Positions 43,527 through 51,565 of a DNA stretch of 64,000 bases are shown piece by piece (position 1 is the first letter of the stretch; each line of letters starts with the position of its first letter). Under the pieces are notes generated by a model. The model was not told the origin of the DNA and searched no databases. It was given only the letters and a program-made list of their open reading frames with translations. Both the position numbers and the translations under genes were made by a program. Origin of the DNA: VAZQ01 sp963712565 (GTDB lineage: Bacteria > Pseudomonadota > Alphaproteobacteria > Rhizobiales > Xanthobacteraceae); contig CAVQIP010000016.1 in assembly GCA_963712565.1 (NCBI GenBank), positions 62,001 to 126,000 on the forward strand, written 5' to 3'.

Positions 43527-43605
43527 CTCGCCTCGTCATTGCCGGGCGTGACCCGGCAATCCGAACCCCCCCGGCTCAAGCCCCGGGGGTGACGGAATGC
43601 ATGGA
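43527..43605. repeat. Rhizobial-type intergenic repeat
   Basis: CTCGTCATTGCCGGGCGTGA followed by CCCGGCAATCC makes a hairpin (TTGCCGGG / CCCGGCAA), and CCCCCCGGCTC...CCCCGGGGG continues the structure. The TCATTGCCGGG-CCCGGCAATCC form is widespread between genes in Bradyrhizobiaceae. It lies in the gap between two phage structural genes. Confidence 0.65.
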
Positions 43606-43618
43606 TTGCGTTTTGATC

Positions 43619-43642
43619 GGCCCCGAAAGGGGCCGTCTTTTT
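43619..43642 (+). terminator. Intrinsic terminator before the collar fibre gene
   Basis: GGCCCC-GAAA-GGGGCC (43619-43634) followed by GTCTTTTT. A tight GAAA tetraloop and a T-tract make a strong hairpin terminator. It ends the main head-tail operon just before the collar-domain fibre gene, which must either be reached by partial read-through or have its own promoter. Confidence 0.85.
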
Positions 43643-43654
43643 GAGGCCCGCAAA

Positions 43655-44842
43655 ATGAGCTTCTTCAAATGGTCCAAGACCGCCAACAACAACGCCACGG
43701 CGGACGCGACGATCAACTGGGCCGAGGGCCAGGCGCCCTCGACCGTCAACGATTCCGCCCGCGCCATGATGGCGGCGGCGGCGAAATATCGCGACGACGT
43801 GGCGGGGACGATTACGACCGGCGGGACGTCGACCGCCTATACCGTGACATCGAACCAGCTATTCGATTCGCTCGCCAACATGTCGGGCAAGACCATCGCG
43901 TTCGTGCCGCACGCGACCAATGGCGCGACGGTTACCCTCAACGTTGACGGGCTCGGAGCCAAGCCGCTGCGGTCGGCGCCGGGCGTGGAACTGCCCGCGG
44001 GCGTGCTGATCCAGGGCACGCCCTATGGTGCGGTCTACAACAACGCGGCGGCGGAATGGATCCTGCAGGGCTTCTACGGCGCCGGCGATTACAGCATCCC
44101 GCTCGCCGCCGGCATGGCGTTCTTCGGCACCTCGGCGCCGAACAGCAAGTTCGCATTTCCGTTCGGCCAGGCGCTCTCGCGCACGACCTACGCCGCGCTG
44201 CACGCATTATTCGCCTCGGCCGGCTATCCATACGGCAGCGGCGACGGCTCGACCACGTTCAACCTGCCGGACCTGCGCGGACGCGGGCTGTTCGGCAAGG
44301 ACGACATGGGCGGCTCGGCGGCAAACCGGATCACCGCCGGCGGTTCGGGCATCACCGGCACGGCGCTGGGCGCCGCCGGCGGCGCCGAGACGCACACGCT
44401 GACCGCGGCCCAACTCGCCTCGCACACGCACGCGAACGTGCTGAACGACCTCGGCCACACGCACAACGGCACGACGGGCGGCGCCTCGGCGGATCACACG
44501 CACACCTTCAGCGGGACTACGAACACTGAAAGCGCGGATCATACGCACCAATCGTCAATCAATTCCGGCAGCAGCAATGCCAGTACCGGCGCCGGTCTTG
44601 GTGTCTACATGACTTCTGCTGGTAGCCCGAACCCGCTCACAAGCGGTGGCGTTTCCGCCAATCACACCCACACCTATAGCGGCACCACCAGCGGGATCAG
44701 CGCCGACCATACGCACAATTTTTCCACCGGCTCCAACACCACCGTGCCGATGTCGCTGACTAACGCCGCCGCCGGCAGCGGCAACGCGCACAACAACATG
44801 CCGCCGACTATGATGGTGAACTTCATCCTGCGGGTGCTTTGA
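43655..44842 (+). CDS. Phage tail fibre with collar domain
   Basis: 395 aa from the ATG at 43655. N-terminal fibre part (residues 1-150), then a tail-collar domain (about 155-215): FGQALSRTTYAALHALFASA, YPYGSGDGSTTFNLPDLRGR, GLFGKDDMGG. The C-terminal 140 residues carry repeated His-x-His motifs (ADHTHTFSG, ADHTHQSS, ANHTHTYSG, ADHTHNFS) that coordinate metal along trimeric fibres, ending NNMPPTMMVNFILRVL. It is the likely receptor-binding fibre. Confidence 0.9.
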   Translation: MSFFKWSKTANNNATADATINWAEGQAPSTVNDSARAMMAAAAKYRDDVAGTITTGGTSTAYTVTSNQLFDSLANMSGKTIAFVPHATNGATVTLNVDGLGAKPLRSAPGVELPAGVLIQGTPYGAVYNNAAAEWILQGFYGAGDYSIPLAAGMAFFGTSAPNSKFAFPFGQALSRTTYAALHALFASAGYPYGSGDGSTTFNLPDLRGRGLFGKDDMGGSAANRITAGGSGITGTALGAAGGAETHTLTAAQLASHTHANVLNDLGHTHNGTTGGASADHTHTFSGTTNTESADHTHQSSINSGSSNASTGAGLGVYMTSAGSPNPLTSGGVSANHTHTYSGTTSGISADHTHNFSTGSNTTVPMSLTNAAAGSGNAHNNMPPTMMVNFILRVL

Positions 44843-44843
44843 C

Positions 44844-46253
44844 TTATGGACGCGCCGTCAAGATCATATATCGCTGAAAAAGCACAAGTCCCGCGATTTG
44901 GGCTGCCAATCGATCCATATTGATCTTGTGGAGGTGTTTAAGCATCGCAGCGGCGCGCCCGCCTCCTCTGAACAGGAACTCCTCTGCCTCTGCAAAACGG
45001 ATCTCCGCGCCAATGGAGCGGGCGATGCTTCGTAGCCTCGCCTTTGTGGGATAGTTCGCGTCGAGCCACGACAAGCTCAGTCCGACCGCGTCGAGCCTTT
45101 GCTTTACGCTGTCCGATAGCTCTTCAGTTACGCCGCCTCCGGTCCGCTGACCAAGCCTGCTGGCAAAATCGAGCAGGGCATCCGGTCCCCAAATCGCCAA
45201 GACGACTAGCTGCTTATAGACCAGGCAGGCAATGACCGCGGCGAGAAATGCCACGAGAACAAGGAGGAGTTGGCGGATGAATGCCTTCCTGTCCTGCGCC
45301 TCGCCGAGCACCACGAGCACGATCAAAATCATCAGCGCCGTTGGGATGCCGCCGACTAGACGGTCAAAAATGGCGATGCCGGTTCCGAATAGGGCTGCGG
45401 AGAGGACCAATCGGAGTTCTGAAATTTTCCCAAACGGTTGAAGCAGCCCGAACAGTGTGAACCCGATAATCACTATGTCTACGGGCGCGAAGCAAAATGA
45501 TCTCCCGAAAAGCGGCAACGCATAAAACAAAGCAAATGAAAGACCGATAAACAAGAATGCAGCCGCTCGGCGGCGCTCCGAGAGTAACTTCGAACGCAGT
45601 CGCAATGTTGCGGCAATGATCAACCAGGCAAGCAACCCGTAGCAGGTGGCGAGTAGCAAGGTAGTGGCGTTCTTGAACGAAAACACGCTGAGAAGCAGCG
45701 TCGCTATCGTAACGCTCCCGTGAATGTAACGATGATAGTAGACCATGTCGGGCAACGGGGTGCCATCACCGCCACGCTCATTCAAATCGTGGAGCATGAC
45801 TGCGAGAGCGTCACAAAAGGGATGCGGAGGGAAACCCGCGCGGCCTTCGTCCCCAATGCGCACCTGTCCGACCGGTACCCTGGGAGAAATGGCCGCTTTG
45901 AGTTGCGTCTCCCGCGGCGCGATCAGCATGGAGAGGGTCAAACAATCATCACCGCCATGTGGATAAAAATCTTCGTTTGGAGCGAAAGGCAGATGATAGA
46001 CGGCAGCAAGTACGCCGCTTCGCGCTGCTTCCTCGGCAACTTTGCGATAGCGGGCTTGATCAACCGCCATCAGCAAGAAAGAGGTGATGAACCAAACTAC
46101 CATTCCAGAGAGTGCGACGAGAGCCGCCAAACCGAGTACGGTTGCATATGTAGGCTGCGTGGGCGAGCGGACACTAGGCTGCGATTCTGCGCACGTTTTA
46201 ATCGTGTTCGCAAATCCGAACGCCTCGGTTTTGCAGCTCTTCGGCGAAATCAA
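44844..46253 (-). CDS. Large membrane protein, probable prophage cargo
   Basis: 469 aa (the true start may be a later Met). About 10 hydrophobic helices (for example LLLATCYGLLAWLIIAATL, LLLVLVAFLAAVIACLVYK) plus a polar loop near residues 70-160. It opposes the phage late genes and sits between the collar fibre and a truncated phage gene. Membrane proteins in this position often change the host surface (lysogenic conversion); its layout is GT-C glycosyltransferase-like, but no catalytic motif is certain. Its base composition is less GC-rich than its neighbours, consistent with transfer. Confidence 0.7.
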   Translation of the reverse strand: MISPKSCKTEAFGFANTIKTCAESQPSVRSPTQPTYATVLGLAALVALSGMVVWFITSFLLMAVDQARYRKVAEEAARSGVLAAVYHLPFAPNEDFYPHGGDDCLTLSMLIAPRETQLKAAISPRVPVGQVRIGDEGRAGFPPHPFCDALAVMLHDLNERGGDGTPLPDMVYYHRYIHGSVTIATLLLSVFSFKNATTLLLATCYGLLAWLIIAATLRLRSKLLSERRRAAAFLFIGLSFALFYALPLFGRSFCFAPVDIVIIGFTLFGLLQPFGKISELRLVLSAALFGTGIAIFDRLVGGIPTALMILIVLVVLGEAQDRKAFIRQLLLVLVAFLAAVIACLVYKQLVVLAIWGPDALLDFASRLGQRTGGGVTEELSDSVKQRLDAVGLSLSWLDANYPTKARLRSIARSIGAEIRFAEAEEFLFRGGGRAAAMLKHLHKINMDRLAAQIAGLVLFQRYMILTARP

Positions 46254-46565
46254 GCCTTCGGCTTTCCGCGGAAACTAGCCTGAAATCTGCCAGTAATCTG
46301 GATCGGCAGTTCGCGTCGCGCTCCGTTTTAATCTGCTCTGCAAGCTGATCAAGAAAGCGCGCATAGGCATTCAGCGAGATCGCGGGCACAACCGAAATCC
46401 TCCCTGTCGAATGCAAGCCGGCTCAAAGATTGAATCAACATGGGATCGGATGCTCGCGGGGCTGACGCTCCTGAGCCTGCCGTAACGATGCTCAAGCCTT
46501 GTCGCGATAAACATATTCGTCGCAGCCCGACCGGAAAAGGGCGATGGCGATGGCGCTAGTAAAGC
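46254..46565. other. Junction region between cargo and truncated phage gene
   Basis: About 310 bp with no confident gene. A leftward 72-codon frame (46198-46416) reads SLNAYARFLDQLAEQIKTE and overlaps the 469-aa gene start; it could be a remnant of cargo, but support is weak. The right end is where homology to the phage TIM-barrel-like protein begins, immediately after an in-frame TAA (46560-46562). Confidence 0.35.
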
Positions 46566-47103
46566 TGCAACCTGTTCGACGAGGAGGGCACCGGCAAATA
46601 CGGTCCTTATCTGCACACATCGGATACCGCCAAGCAGTATGGCGAAGGCCAGATCGACCCGGCCGGGCCGGGATGGGACAAGAACCTGCGCGAGCAGTTC
46701 TTGCGGCGCAAACGGCAGGGTTTCGCGTATGTCGAGCTCGACAACCCCGACGCCTATCGACTGAGCGATGTCTTGCGGGCGGTGGACCGGGCAGGCGAAT
46801 ACGGCCTCAAGGTCATCGCCAAGAATCCCCTGCTGATGGAAGGTGACCCCACGCCCTATCTGGCGCATCCCGACGTGTTCGGTGCCATCGTCGAGCGCGG
46901 CGCCGGACGATCCAGTCCGTATGGATCGACTGCGCAAGGCTGCGGGGAAGCCCGACCTGCCGATATGGTTCGTCGCGTTCGGAGCCGGCAGGGCGTGGGC
47001 CGACGACGTCAGCAACAAGGCGCGCGGGCTCAAGAACATGGGCGTGACCGTTTCGGCGCATGGCGAGTATAGGACTTCGACCGACATCCTCCGCCCCGCC
47101 TGA
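46566..47103 (+). pseudogene. Truncated, frameshifted phage glycoside-hydrolase-like gene
   Basis: No start: the frame opens just after TAA (46560-46562) and reads CNLFDEEGTGKYGPYL, then GQIDPAGPGWDKNLREQF, RRKRQGFAYVELDNPDAYRL and AHPDVFGAIVERGAG. The rest continues in another frame (about 46910 onward): MDRLRKAAGKPDLPIWFVAF, GAGRAWADDVSNKARGLKNM, VTVSAHGEYRTSTDILRPA. The two parts together look like a TIM-barrel protein. It has lost its 5' end and carries one frameshift near 46905. The 5' break coincides with the membrane-protein cargo, which may have replaced the missing part. Confidence 0.8.
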
Positions 47104-47129
47104 GGCAAGCAAAAAAACGAAACGTCTCG

Positions 47130-47155
47130 GCCGCCGCAAGGCGGCTTCTTTATTT
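47130..47155 (+). terminator. Intrinsic terminator before the endolysin
   Basis: GCCGCC-GCAA-GGCGGC (47130-47145) followed by TTCTTTATTT. It separates the pseudogene from the lysis cassette by about 10 bp before the endolysin ATG, whose ribosome site (TTTGGAGA) follows directly. Confidence 0.8.
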
Positions 47156-47166
47156 GGAGAACCGAT

Positions 47167-47916
47167 ATGGCTGCATCGTCCTATGACGAGGCGCTCAAGC
47201 GCCTGCTCGTGCACGAAGGGGGTTATTCAAATCATCCGTCTGACCCCGGCGGACCCACCAATTGGGGCATCACCATCCACGACTATCGAAGGTACGTGAA
47301 TCTGAACGCGACCGCTGCGGACGTACGCAGCATGCCGGTCGAAGTCGCCAAGCGAATCTATCGCTCCAAATACTGGAACGCGCTGCGATGCGATGAGCTC
47401 CCGGCTGGAGTCGACTACGCGGTGCTCGATTATGGCGTGAACTCCGGTATCGGCCGCGCCGCCAAGGTGCTCCGTCGGTTCGTTGGGCTTGCCAGCAATT
47501 CGAGCGCCATGACCGACGAGGTTGTCGCGGCGGTGGGCCGGTGCGATTCCAAAAATCTCATCAACGCGATCTGCGATGAGCGGTTGCGATTTCTGCACGG
47601 GCTGCGGACCTGGTCAGTGTTCGGCAACGGCTGGGGCAGGCGCGTACGTGAGGTCCGTGCCGCCGCGCTCGCCATGTCGGCCAAAACGCCCGGCAAGCCA
47701 CGCCCAGCGTCCAAGCCGGTGCCCGGTGCTGCCGCCAAGGGCCGCAATCCGTCGGTTCCAGCCGCAAAAAAACTCGGATGGGGGGCTGCCTTCGTCGCGC
47801 TCGTCGCCGCCGGCGCGCATTGGATCGCGGAGAATCCGCTCACCACCATTGGAGCGTTCGCGGCGGCTGCGCTCGTTGCCTTCTTCGTCGTTCGTAGCCT
47901 CAAGAGCGGAGAGTGA
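47167..47916 (+). CDS. Endolysin, glycoside hydrolase 108 family
   Basis: 249 aa. The GH108 signature LLVHEGGYSNHPSDPGGPTN, then WGIT, contains the catalytic Glu17. A C-terminal peptidoglycan-binding-like part (about 95-160, GVNSGIGRAAKVLRRFVG) follows. Unlike usual GH108 endolysins, the last 60 residues form two hydrophobic helices (AAFVALVAAGAHWIA and TIGAFAAAALVAFFVVRSL), which should anchor it in the inner membrane. It heads a lysis cassette and is followed 2 bp later by a membrane protein gene. Confidence 0.9.
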   Translation: MAASSYDEALKRLLVHEGGYSNHPSDPGGPTNWGITIHDYRRYVNLNATAADVRSMPVEVAKRIYRSKYWNALRCDELPAGVDYAVLDYGVNSGIGRAAKVLRRFVGLASNSSAMTDEVVAAVGRCDSKNLINAICDERLRFLHGLRTWSVFGNGWGRRVREVRAAALAMSAKTPGKPRPASKPVPGAAAKGRNPSVPAAKKLGWGAAFVALVAAGAHWIAENPLTTIGAFAAAALVAFFVVRSLKSGE

Positions 47917-47918
47917 AC

Positions 47919-48269
47919 ATGGGACTTGTCGGATTCGCAAGCGTGATTGCCGTTGCAGTCGGACTCTGTGGATGGCTGGCGCTTCTTCGGCTTCGCAAGT
48001 TCGACTGGTGGGCACCCTTCGTCGCGCGGTCGTGGGCCGCGCTTAAAAGTCTTTACGCGCGCCTTCGCGGGTTGTGCGGGAACTCCAAGACCATCGGGGT
48101 TGCTTATTCGGCGGAGCTGCTCGGTATCCTGGACGAAGCGAATCTTCTGGACTGGTCAGAGCTCGTCGGGTCCGAACAGGCCGGGCGGGTGATGGTGGTC
48201 ATGGGGGTGGTGATGATCGTGCTGCGTCTGGTCACCCGCTCCGCGGTCAGCTTCAAGCCGGAGGCTTAA
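47919..48269 (+). CDS. Small membrane protein of the lysis cassette
   Basis: 116 aa from the ATG at 47919; a GTG at 47913 overlapping the endolysin stop is also possible. A hydrophobic N-terminal helix (VGFASVIAVAVGLCGWLALL) and a second near the C-terminus (AGRVMVVMGVVMIVLRLV) flank a soluble segment. Adjacent to the endolysin and a holin-like gene, it may be part of the pore or a spanin-like component. No family was recognised. Confidence 0.65.
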   Translation: MGLVGFASVIAVAVGLCGWLALLRLRKFDWWAPFVARSWAALKSLYARLRGLCGNSKTIGVAYSAELLGILDEANLLDWSELVGSEQAGRVMVVMGVVMIVLRLVTRSAVSFKPEA

Positions 48270-48273
48270 GTCC

Positions 48274-48669
48274 ATGTTGCAATGGCTGGCAAGCTTCCTC
48301 ACCGCCCCCATCATCAACGGCTTTCTCGACGCCTACAAGGCCAAGCTCGACGCGAAGAACAACGCGGGCGCGCAGGCAGTCGAGGTGACCCGCGCCGCGC
48401 TGATTGCCGAAATCGAAGCCCGCAAGAGCGCCAACGCCGTGCTCATCGCCGAGCAAGGTCGCTGGTACACGGCCATCATCCGCCCGCTGCTGGCTTTGCC
48501 CGTGATCGTCTACCTCTGGAAGGTGATCGTCTGGGATATCGTGCTCGGGCTCGGCAGCACCGACCCGATCGCCGGCGATGTCGGCGTATGGGCCGGCTAT
48601 ATCGTCACGACCTATGTCGGCGGCCGCTCGCTCGAAAAGATCGCCAGGACGATATGGGGCCGGACATGA
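48274..48669 (+). CDS. Holin-like protein, 3-TM GTA type
   Basis: 131 aa. Hydrophobic segments near residues 2-16, 67-93 (AIIRPLLALPVIVYLWKVIV) and 100-118, and a coiled Ala/Glu-rich helix (AQAVEVTRAALIAEIEARKS) match the 3-TM holin family first described from gene-transfer-agent release. It makes the lesion that frees endolysin. The next gene overlaps its stop (ATGA). Confidence 0.85.
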   Translation: MLQWLASFLTAPIINGFLDAYKAKLDAKNNAGAQAVEVTRAALIAEIEARKSANAVLIAEQGRWYTAIIRPLLALPVIVYLWKVIVWDIVLGLGSTDPIAGDVGVWAGYIVTTYVGGRSLEKIARTIWGRT

Positions 48670-48875
48670 CCGCCGGCCGTTCGAACGAGCGCCTTGCCAT
48701 CCTCGAGCAGAAAGTCTCCCACATGGAGGAAGAGCTCGACAAGATGTCGGCCAAGGTCGACGAGATGCACGCGATCCTGTTGCAGGCGAGAGGTGTGCGC
48801 TGGGCGATCATCGCGGTGTCGGGGCTGGTCGGCTTCATCATCGGCGCCTCCCATTGGCTGATCTCGCGCGCGTGA
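48666..48875 (+). CDS. Small coiled-coil membrane protein, lysis accessory
   Basis: 69 aa from the ATG at 48666 overlapping the holin stop. An N-terminal coiled coil (LAILEQKVSHMEEELDKMSA) is followed by one C-terminal membrane helix (IIAVSGLVGFIIGASHWLI). The plan resembles XhlA-type haemolysin/holin partners. It is translationally coupled to the holin. Confidence 0.8.
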   Translation: MTAGRSNERLAILEQKVSHMEEELDKMSAKVDEMHAILLQARGVRWAIIAVSGLVGFIIGASHWLISRA

Positions 48876-48886
48876 GCTCCGTGGCC

Positions 48887-49096
48887 ATGAGCAAGCGCCT
48901 CAGCTATGAGGTAATTTCGTATGGCGAATGGACGCGCCCGCGCATGAAGGATTTTCGCGAGCAGTGTTGCGATTGCGGCCTCATCCATCGGCTGGATTTC
49001 AGGATCGTGGACGGCCGGATCGAATTTCGGACGCGGCGAGACGACCGTGCGACCGCTGCCGCCCGCCGCCGCTTCGAGTTTACGCCGGATGACTGA
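48887..49096 (+). CDS. Small phage protein with CC and C residues
   Basis: 69 aa, ATG at 48887. Motifs RPRMKDFREQCCDCGLIHRL and FRIVDGRIEFRTRRDDRA. The CCDC motif and basic C-terminus suggest a metal-binding knob. Small proteins of this shape occur in rhizobial prophages near lysis genes. It is the last gene with clear phage character; a 160-bp gap follows. Confidence 0.65.
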   Translation: MSKRLSYEVISYGEWTRPRMKDFREQCCDCGLIHRLDFRIVDGRIEFRTRRDDRATAAARRRFEFTPDD

Positions 49097-49256
49097 GCCG
49101 CATTCGCGAAAGCGTGTACTACCGTGACGTGCGGGATCCTGGCCCACAGGCAGGGGTGCAAATCACGGTTATAATTATTATTGACTACATCCTAAGGTTG
49201 TGAAATCCTCTCGCGGTCAAAGCGCCATCTTCGCTTCCTAGCAAGGGAGGAACCAA

Positions 49257-49571
49257 ATGGCTGACAACGTGAAATCGATCTCCGCCAAGAAGCTCGCCGA
49301 CGAGGTGAAGGCGGCTGTTGCCAAGAATGAAACGCTCAAGGCACTGGTCGCTGACCCCAAGGTGGTCACGATCCCGCCCTGGATCATCGGCCTCATCCTG
49401 CGTCCGGGCGACTTGGAAAATAAACCCCTCGGCCAGGTGCAGAAGCTCGCCGCCGGTGTCGCCGAGTCATTGCCGTCGGCGCGGGGCAGGTCGCCGGCCG
49501 CCCTCGTCCATGGCGGACACATCCTCATCGGTTACGTCGAAAATCCCGTCGAGACCTTTTTCGAGCAGTGA
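49257..49571 (+). CDS. Small unknown protein paired with a Cys-rich protein
   Basis: 104 aa, strong ribosome site AAGGGAGGAA. N-terminal helical part (SAKKLADEVKAAVAKNETLK) then PPWIIGLILRPGDLENKPLG and GHILIGYVENPVETFFEQ. No domain was recognised; the helical start followed by a shorter tail superficially resembles leader peptides of NHLP/Nif11 type but is not convincing. The next gene starts with GTG overlapping its stop. Confidence 0.68.
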   Translation: MADNVKSISAKKLADEVKAAVAKNETLKALVADPKVVTIPPWIIGLILRPGDLENKPLGQVQKLAAGVAESLPSARGRSPAALVHGGHILIGYVENPVETFFEQ

Positions 49572-50029
49572 GGGCCGCCGTGCCCCAGCCTCTCGACCCG
49601 CCGCTCCGCTGTCCGAGCGCCCAGCCCGGAATGCCGGATGCGCAGATCCTGGGGATCATCTCGCGCGATGCGGATGGGCCCCGTCTCGCCTATCTCAACG
49701 AACGCATCCCGGCCACCCCCGAACTGCTGGCCCAGGCCGCGCCCGCCGACCCGCGCGAGATCTTCCGGCTCGCCGCGCGGTGCGAGCAGTCGAAGTGCGT
49801 CCACTTCGACGGCGCTCGCTGCCAGCTCGCAACGCGCATCGTCGAGATGCTGCCGGAGGTGACCGGGAGCTTGCCGCCCTGCACGATCCGGCGGACTTGC
49901 CGATGGTATCAGCAGGAAGGACGGGCGGCCTGCTTTCGCTGTCCGCAGGTGGTCACGCTCAACCTCCAGGTCGACGAGCGCATGAAACGCGTCGCGGGTA
50001 CGCCGCCCTCTGCTGGTCAGGGATCGTAA
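49568..50029 (+). CDS. Cys-rich protein, putative metal or Fe-S site
   Basis: 153 aa starting with GTG at 49568. The C-terminal half carries seven Cys in a regular set: Cys72, 77, 85 (CEQSKCVHFDGARC) and Cys105, 111, 122, 125 (CTIRRTCRWYQQEGRAACFRC). An Asp/Pro/Trp setting with RWYQQEGRAAC is reminiscent of small Fe-S or zinc proteins found in proteobacteria, but I cannot name a family. Coupling to the 104-aa gene suggests the pair acts together. Confidence 0.7.
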   Translation: MRAAVPQPLDPPLRCPSAQPGMPDAQILGIISRDADGPRLAYLNERIPATPELLAQAAPADPREIFRLAARCEQSKCVHFDGARCQLATRIVEMLPEVTGSLPPCTIRRTCRWYQQEGRAACFRCPQVVTLNLQVDERMKRVAGTPPSAGQGS

Positions 50030-50072
50030 CGCTGGAGGAACCGCAAGACGCTTCGCATGACAGGAGGTTCGC

Positions 50073-50585
50073 ATGACAACAAATGCGAGACTTCGATCGC
50101 TCGTTGGTCTAGCTGCGACCGCAGTCCTATCGCTATTTATTTCTATGGCACAGGCTCAGCCGCCCATCAGCGTCTCCCCAAGAAACGTCAAGGCGGGGAC
50201 CTCGCCCACGTTGACCATCAGCTCCTCGGGCTTTTTCGACCTTTCGCAGGTGAGCGCATCGCAGATAAGCATCAATCCGCGTGATGGAGTTTCCAACATC
50301 CAGGTCAGCAATGCAACGCGGGATCGCTTGACCCTATCCTTCGACCTCGCAAGGACCGCTTCCGGCGGGGATCGAGACCTGAGCATCAACGCCAACGACG
50401 TGACCGTATCCATCAAATTATTGGTAGAGCGCGACTCACAAATTTGCAGTCCGCCTTGCCGTCCGCCAAGATCAGTGTGCGAGGATGGTACTTGCGTCCG
50501 CCCGAAGCCACCGCCGCCATCTTGCATGCCGCGTTGCCGTCCGCCAAGAGTGTGTGTCGACGGTAGATGCGTGTTAAAAATGTAG
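50073..50585 (+). CDS. Exported protein with TIG-like domain and two Cys-rich modules
   Basis: 170 aa with AGGAGG upstream. Signal peptide about 1-28 (SMAQAQPP). Then a beta domain (SVSPRNVKAGTSPTLTISSS; SNIQVSNATRDRLTLSFDLA) similar to TIG/Ig folds. The C-terminus has two tandem Cys modules, C-x3-C-x6-C-x4-C and C-x3-C-x5-C-x4-C, joined by a Pro-rich linker (VRPKPPPPSC). The modules look like small disulfide knots of the CxxxxC-DGxC type. Function unknown; the location is extracytoplasmic. Confidence 0.75.
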   Translation: MTTNARLRSLVGLAATAVLSLFISMAQAQPPISVSPRNVKAGTSPTLTISSSGFFDLSQVSASQISINPRDGVSNIQVSNATRDRLTLSFDLARTASGGDRDLSINANDVTVSIKLLVERDSQICSPPCRPPRSVCEDGTCVRPKPPPPSCMPRCRPPRVCVDGRCVLKM

Positions 50586-50728
50586 ATCGCTTATTCGGGC
50601 GGATTGACCGTGTTTAATCGCAGGAGGGACGCTCGCTTCTGAGCGCCCCTCAATGCGTACGGATGGGACCTGTATACGGCCGCACTTCGAGTATCTTCCT
50701 CCTAGGTGCAACGTTGCGGGGGCCAAAA

Positions 50729-51354
50729 ATGCGCAAGTTCATGCTATCGGTCGCCGCATTCCTGCTGACAGTCGGCAGTCAGCAGAGCTTTGCGCGCACC
50801 TGCAACTTTGTAAGAGGCGAAGACCGATGGGAGGTAAAGACATCGGTGCCGGCCGGAGCGCTTGAGCGGACCGCACGGGAGATCAGTCTTGAAGCCCTGA
50901 TGGACACCCAAAATCCTCCGCTCACGACGAAGCAGAAACAAGGGCTTGCCAAAAAGCGTTGGGCAGGTCGGGTAATCATCGCTGACAAGGACGACATGAT
51001 GTTACGTTCCGTGAGGGCTCCATGATCAGCGTTGAGGGATTTCTCTACCGTGCCCGCTGCCAAAAAGATGGCGACTATCACTTGGAAATTGGCACGGTGG
51101 ACAGGAAGAGAGGGGCGGATTGCCTAGTTGCGGAGGTTCCTGACCCCGGTCAGATAAAGAACGACGCGGAGCTTAAGGCTCGTGTCACCATGGTCCGCGA
51201 AAAGCTCGACACGCTGCCATCGGGCATCTTCACTGGAAAGGGCGACTTTAGAGCTGTCCCCATGAAGATCACGGGCCAATTGTTTCTCGACGCGCATCAT
51301 ATTCAAAGGAACGACCGCCGGCGGCGGTCGCGGCACGAAACACTGCGCCACTAA
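50729..51354 (+). pseudogene. Exported protein gene split by a frameshift
   Basis: The first frame (ATG at 50729) encodes a signal peptide and reaches TGA at 51023-51025 after ADKDDMMLRSVRAP. The second frame continues across it: FREGSMISVEGFLYRARCQK, DGDYHLEIGTVDRKRGADCL, VAEVPDPGQIKNDAELK, ITGQLFLDAHHI. The second half resembles the C-terminal domain (DGDYHLxI, VEIPDP, GQxFxDAHH) of a family of exported proteins normally made as one chain. A net 1-base shift near 51000-51010 restores continuity, so this is a frameshift mutation or sequencing error. Confidence 0.72.
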
Positions 51355-51565
51355 TGTATGGGAGATTCATCCAGTATCGGGATTCGAAGTTATCGACCGA
51401 TAAGTTCCCGCCGCTTGGGCCCAAGCTGTCAAAGAACTCCGTCGACTAAGCTAACGGCGACGTTAGTAGAAGGGTGCGACGGTGGCCGTTTGTGCTACCC
51501 GTCACTTTGCCGCGGTGTTGCGGCCGGTCTTGAAGCTGCAAGAGCTTTGAGACGGGCGGCAGGCG

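Noticed and set aside
49183..49199. GACTAC-N5-AAGGTT resembling the prophage operator, next to TTGACT
   Set aside because: Only the left half matches; the right half agrees at 3 of 6 positions, so it is not called a fifth operator.
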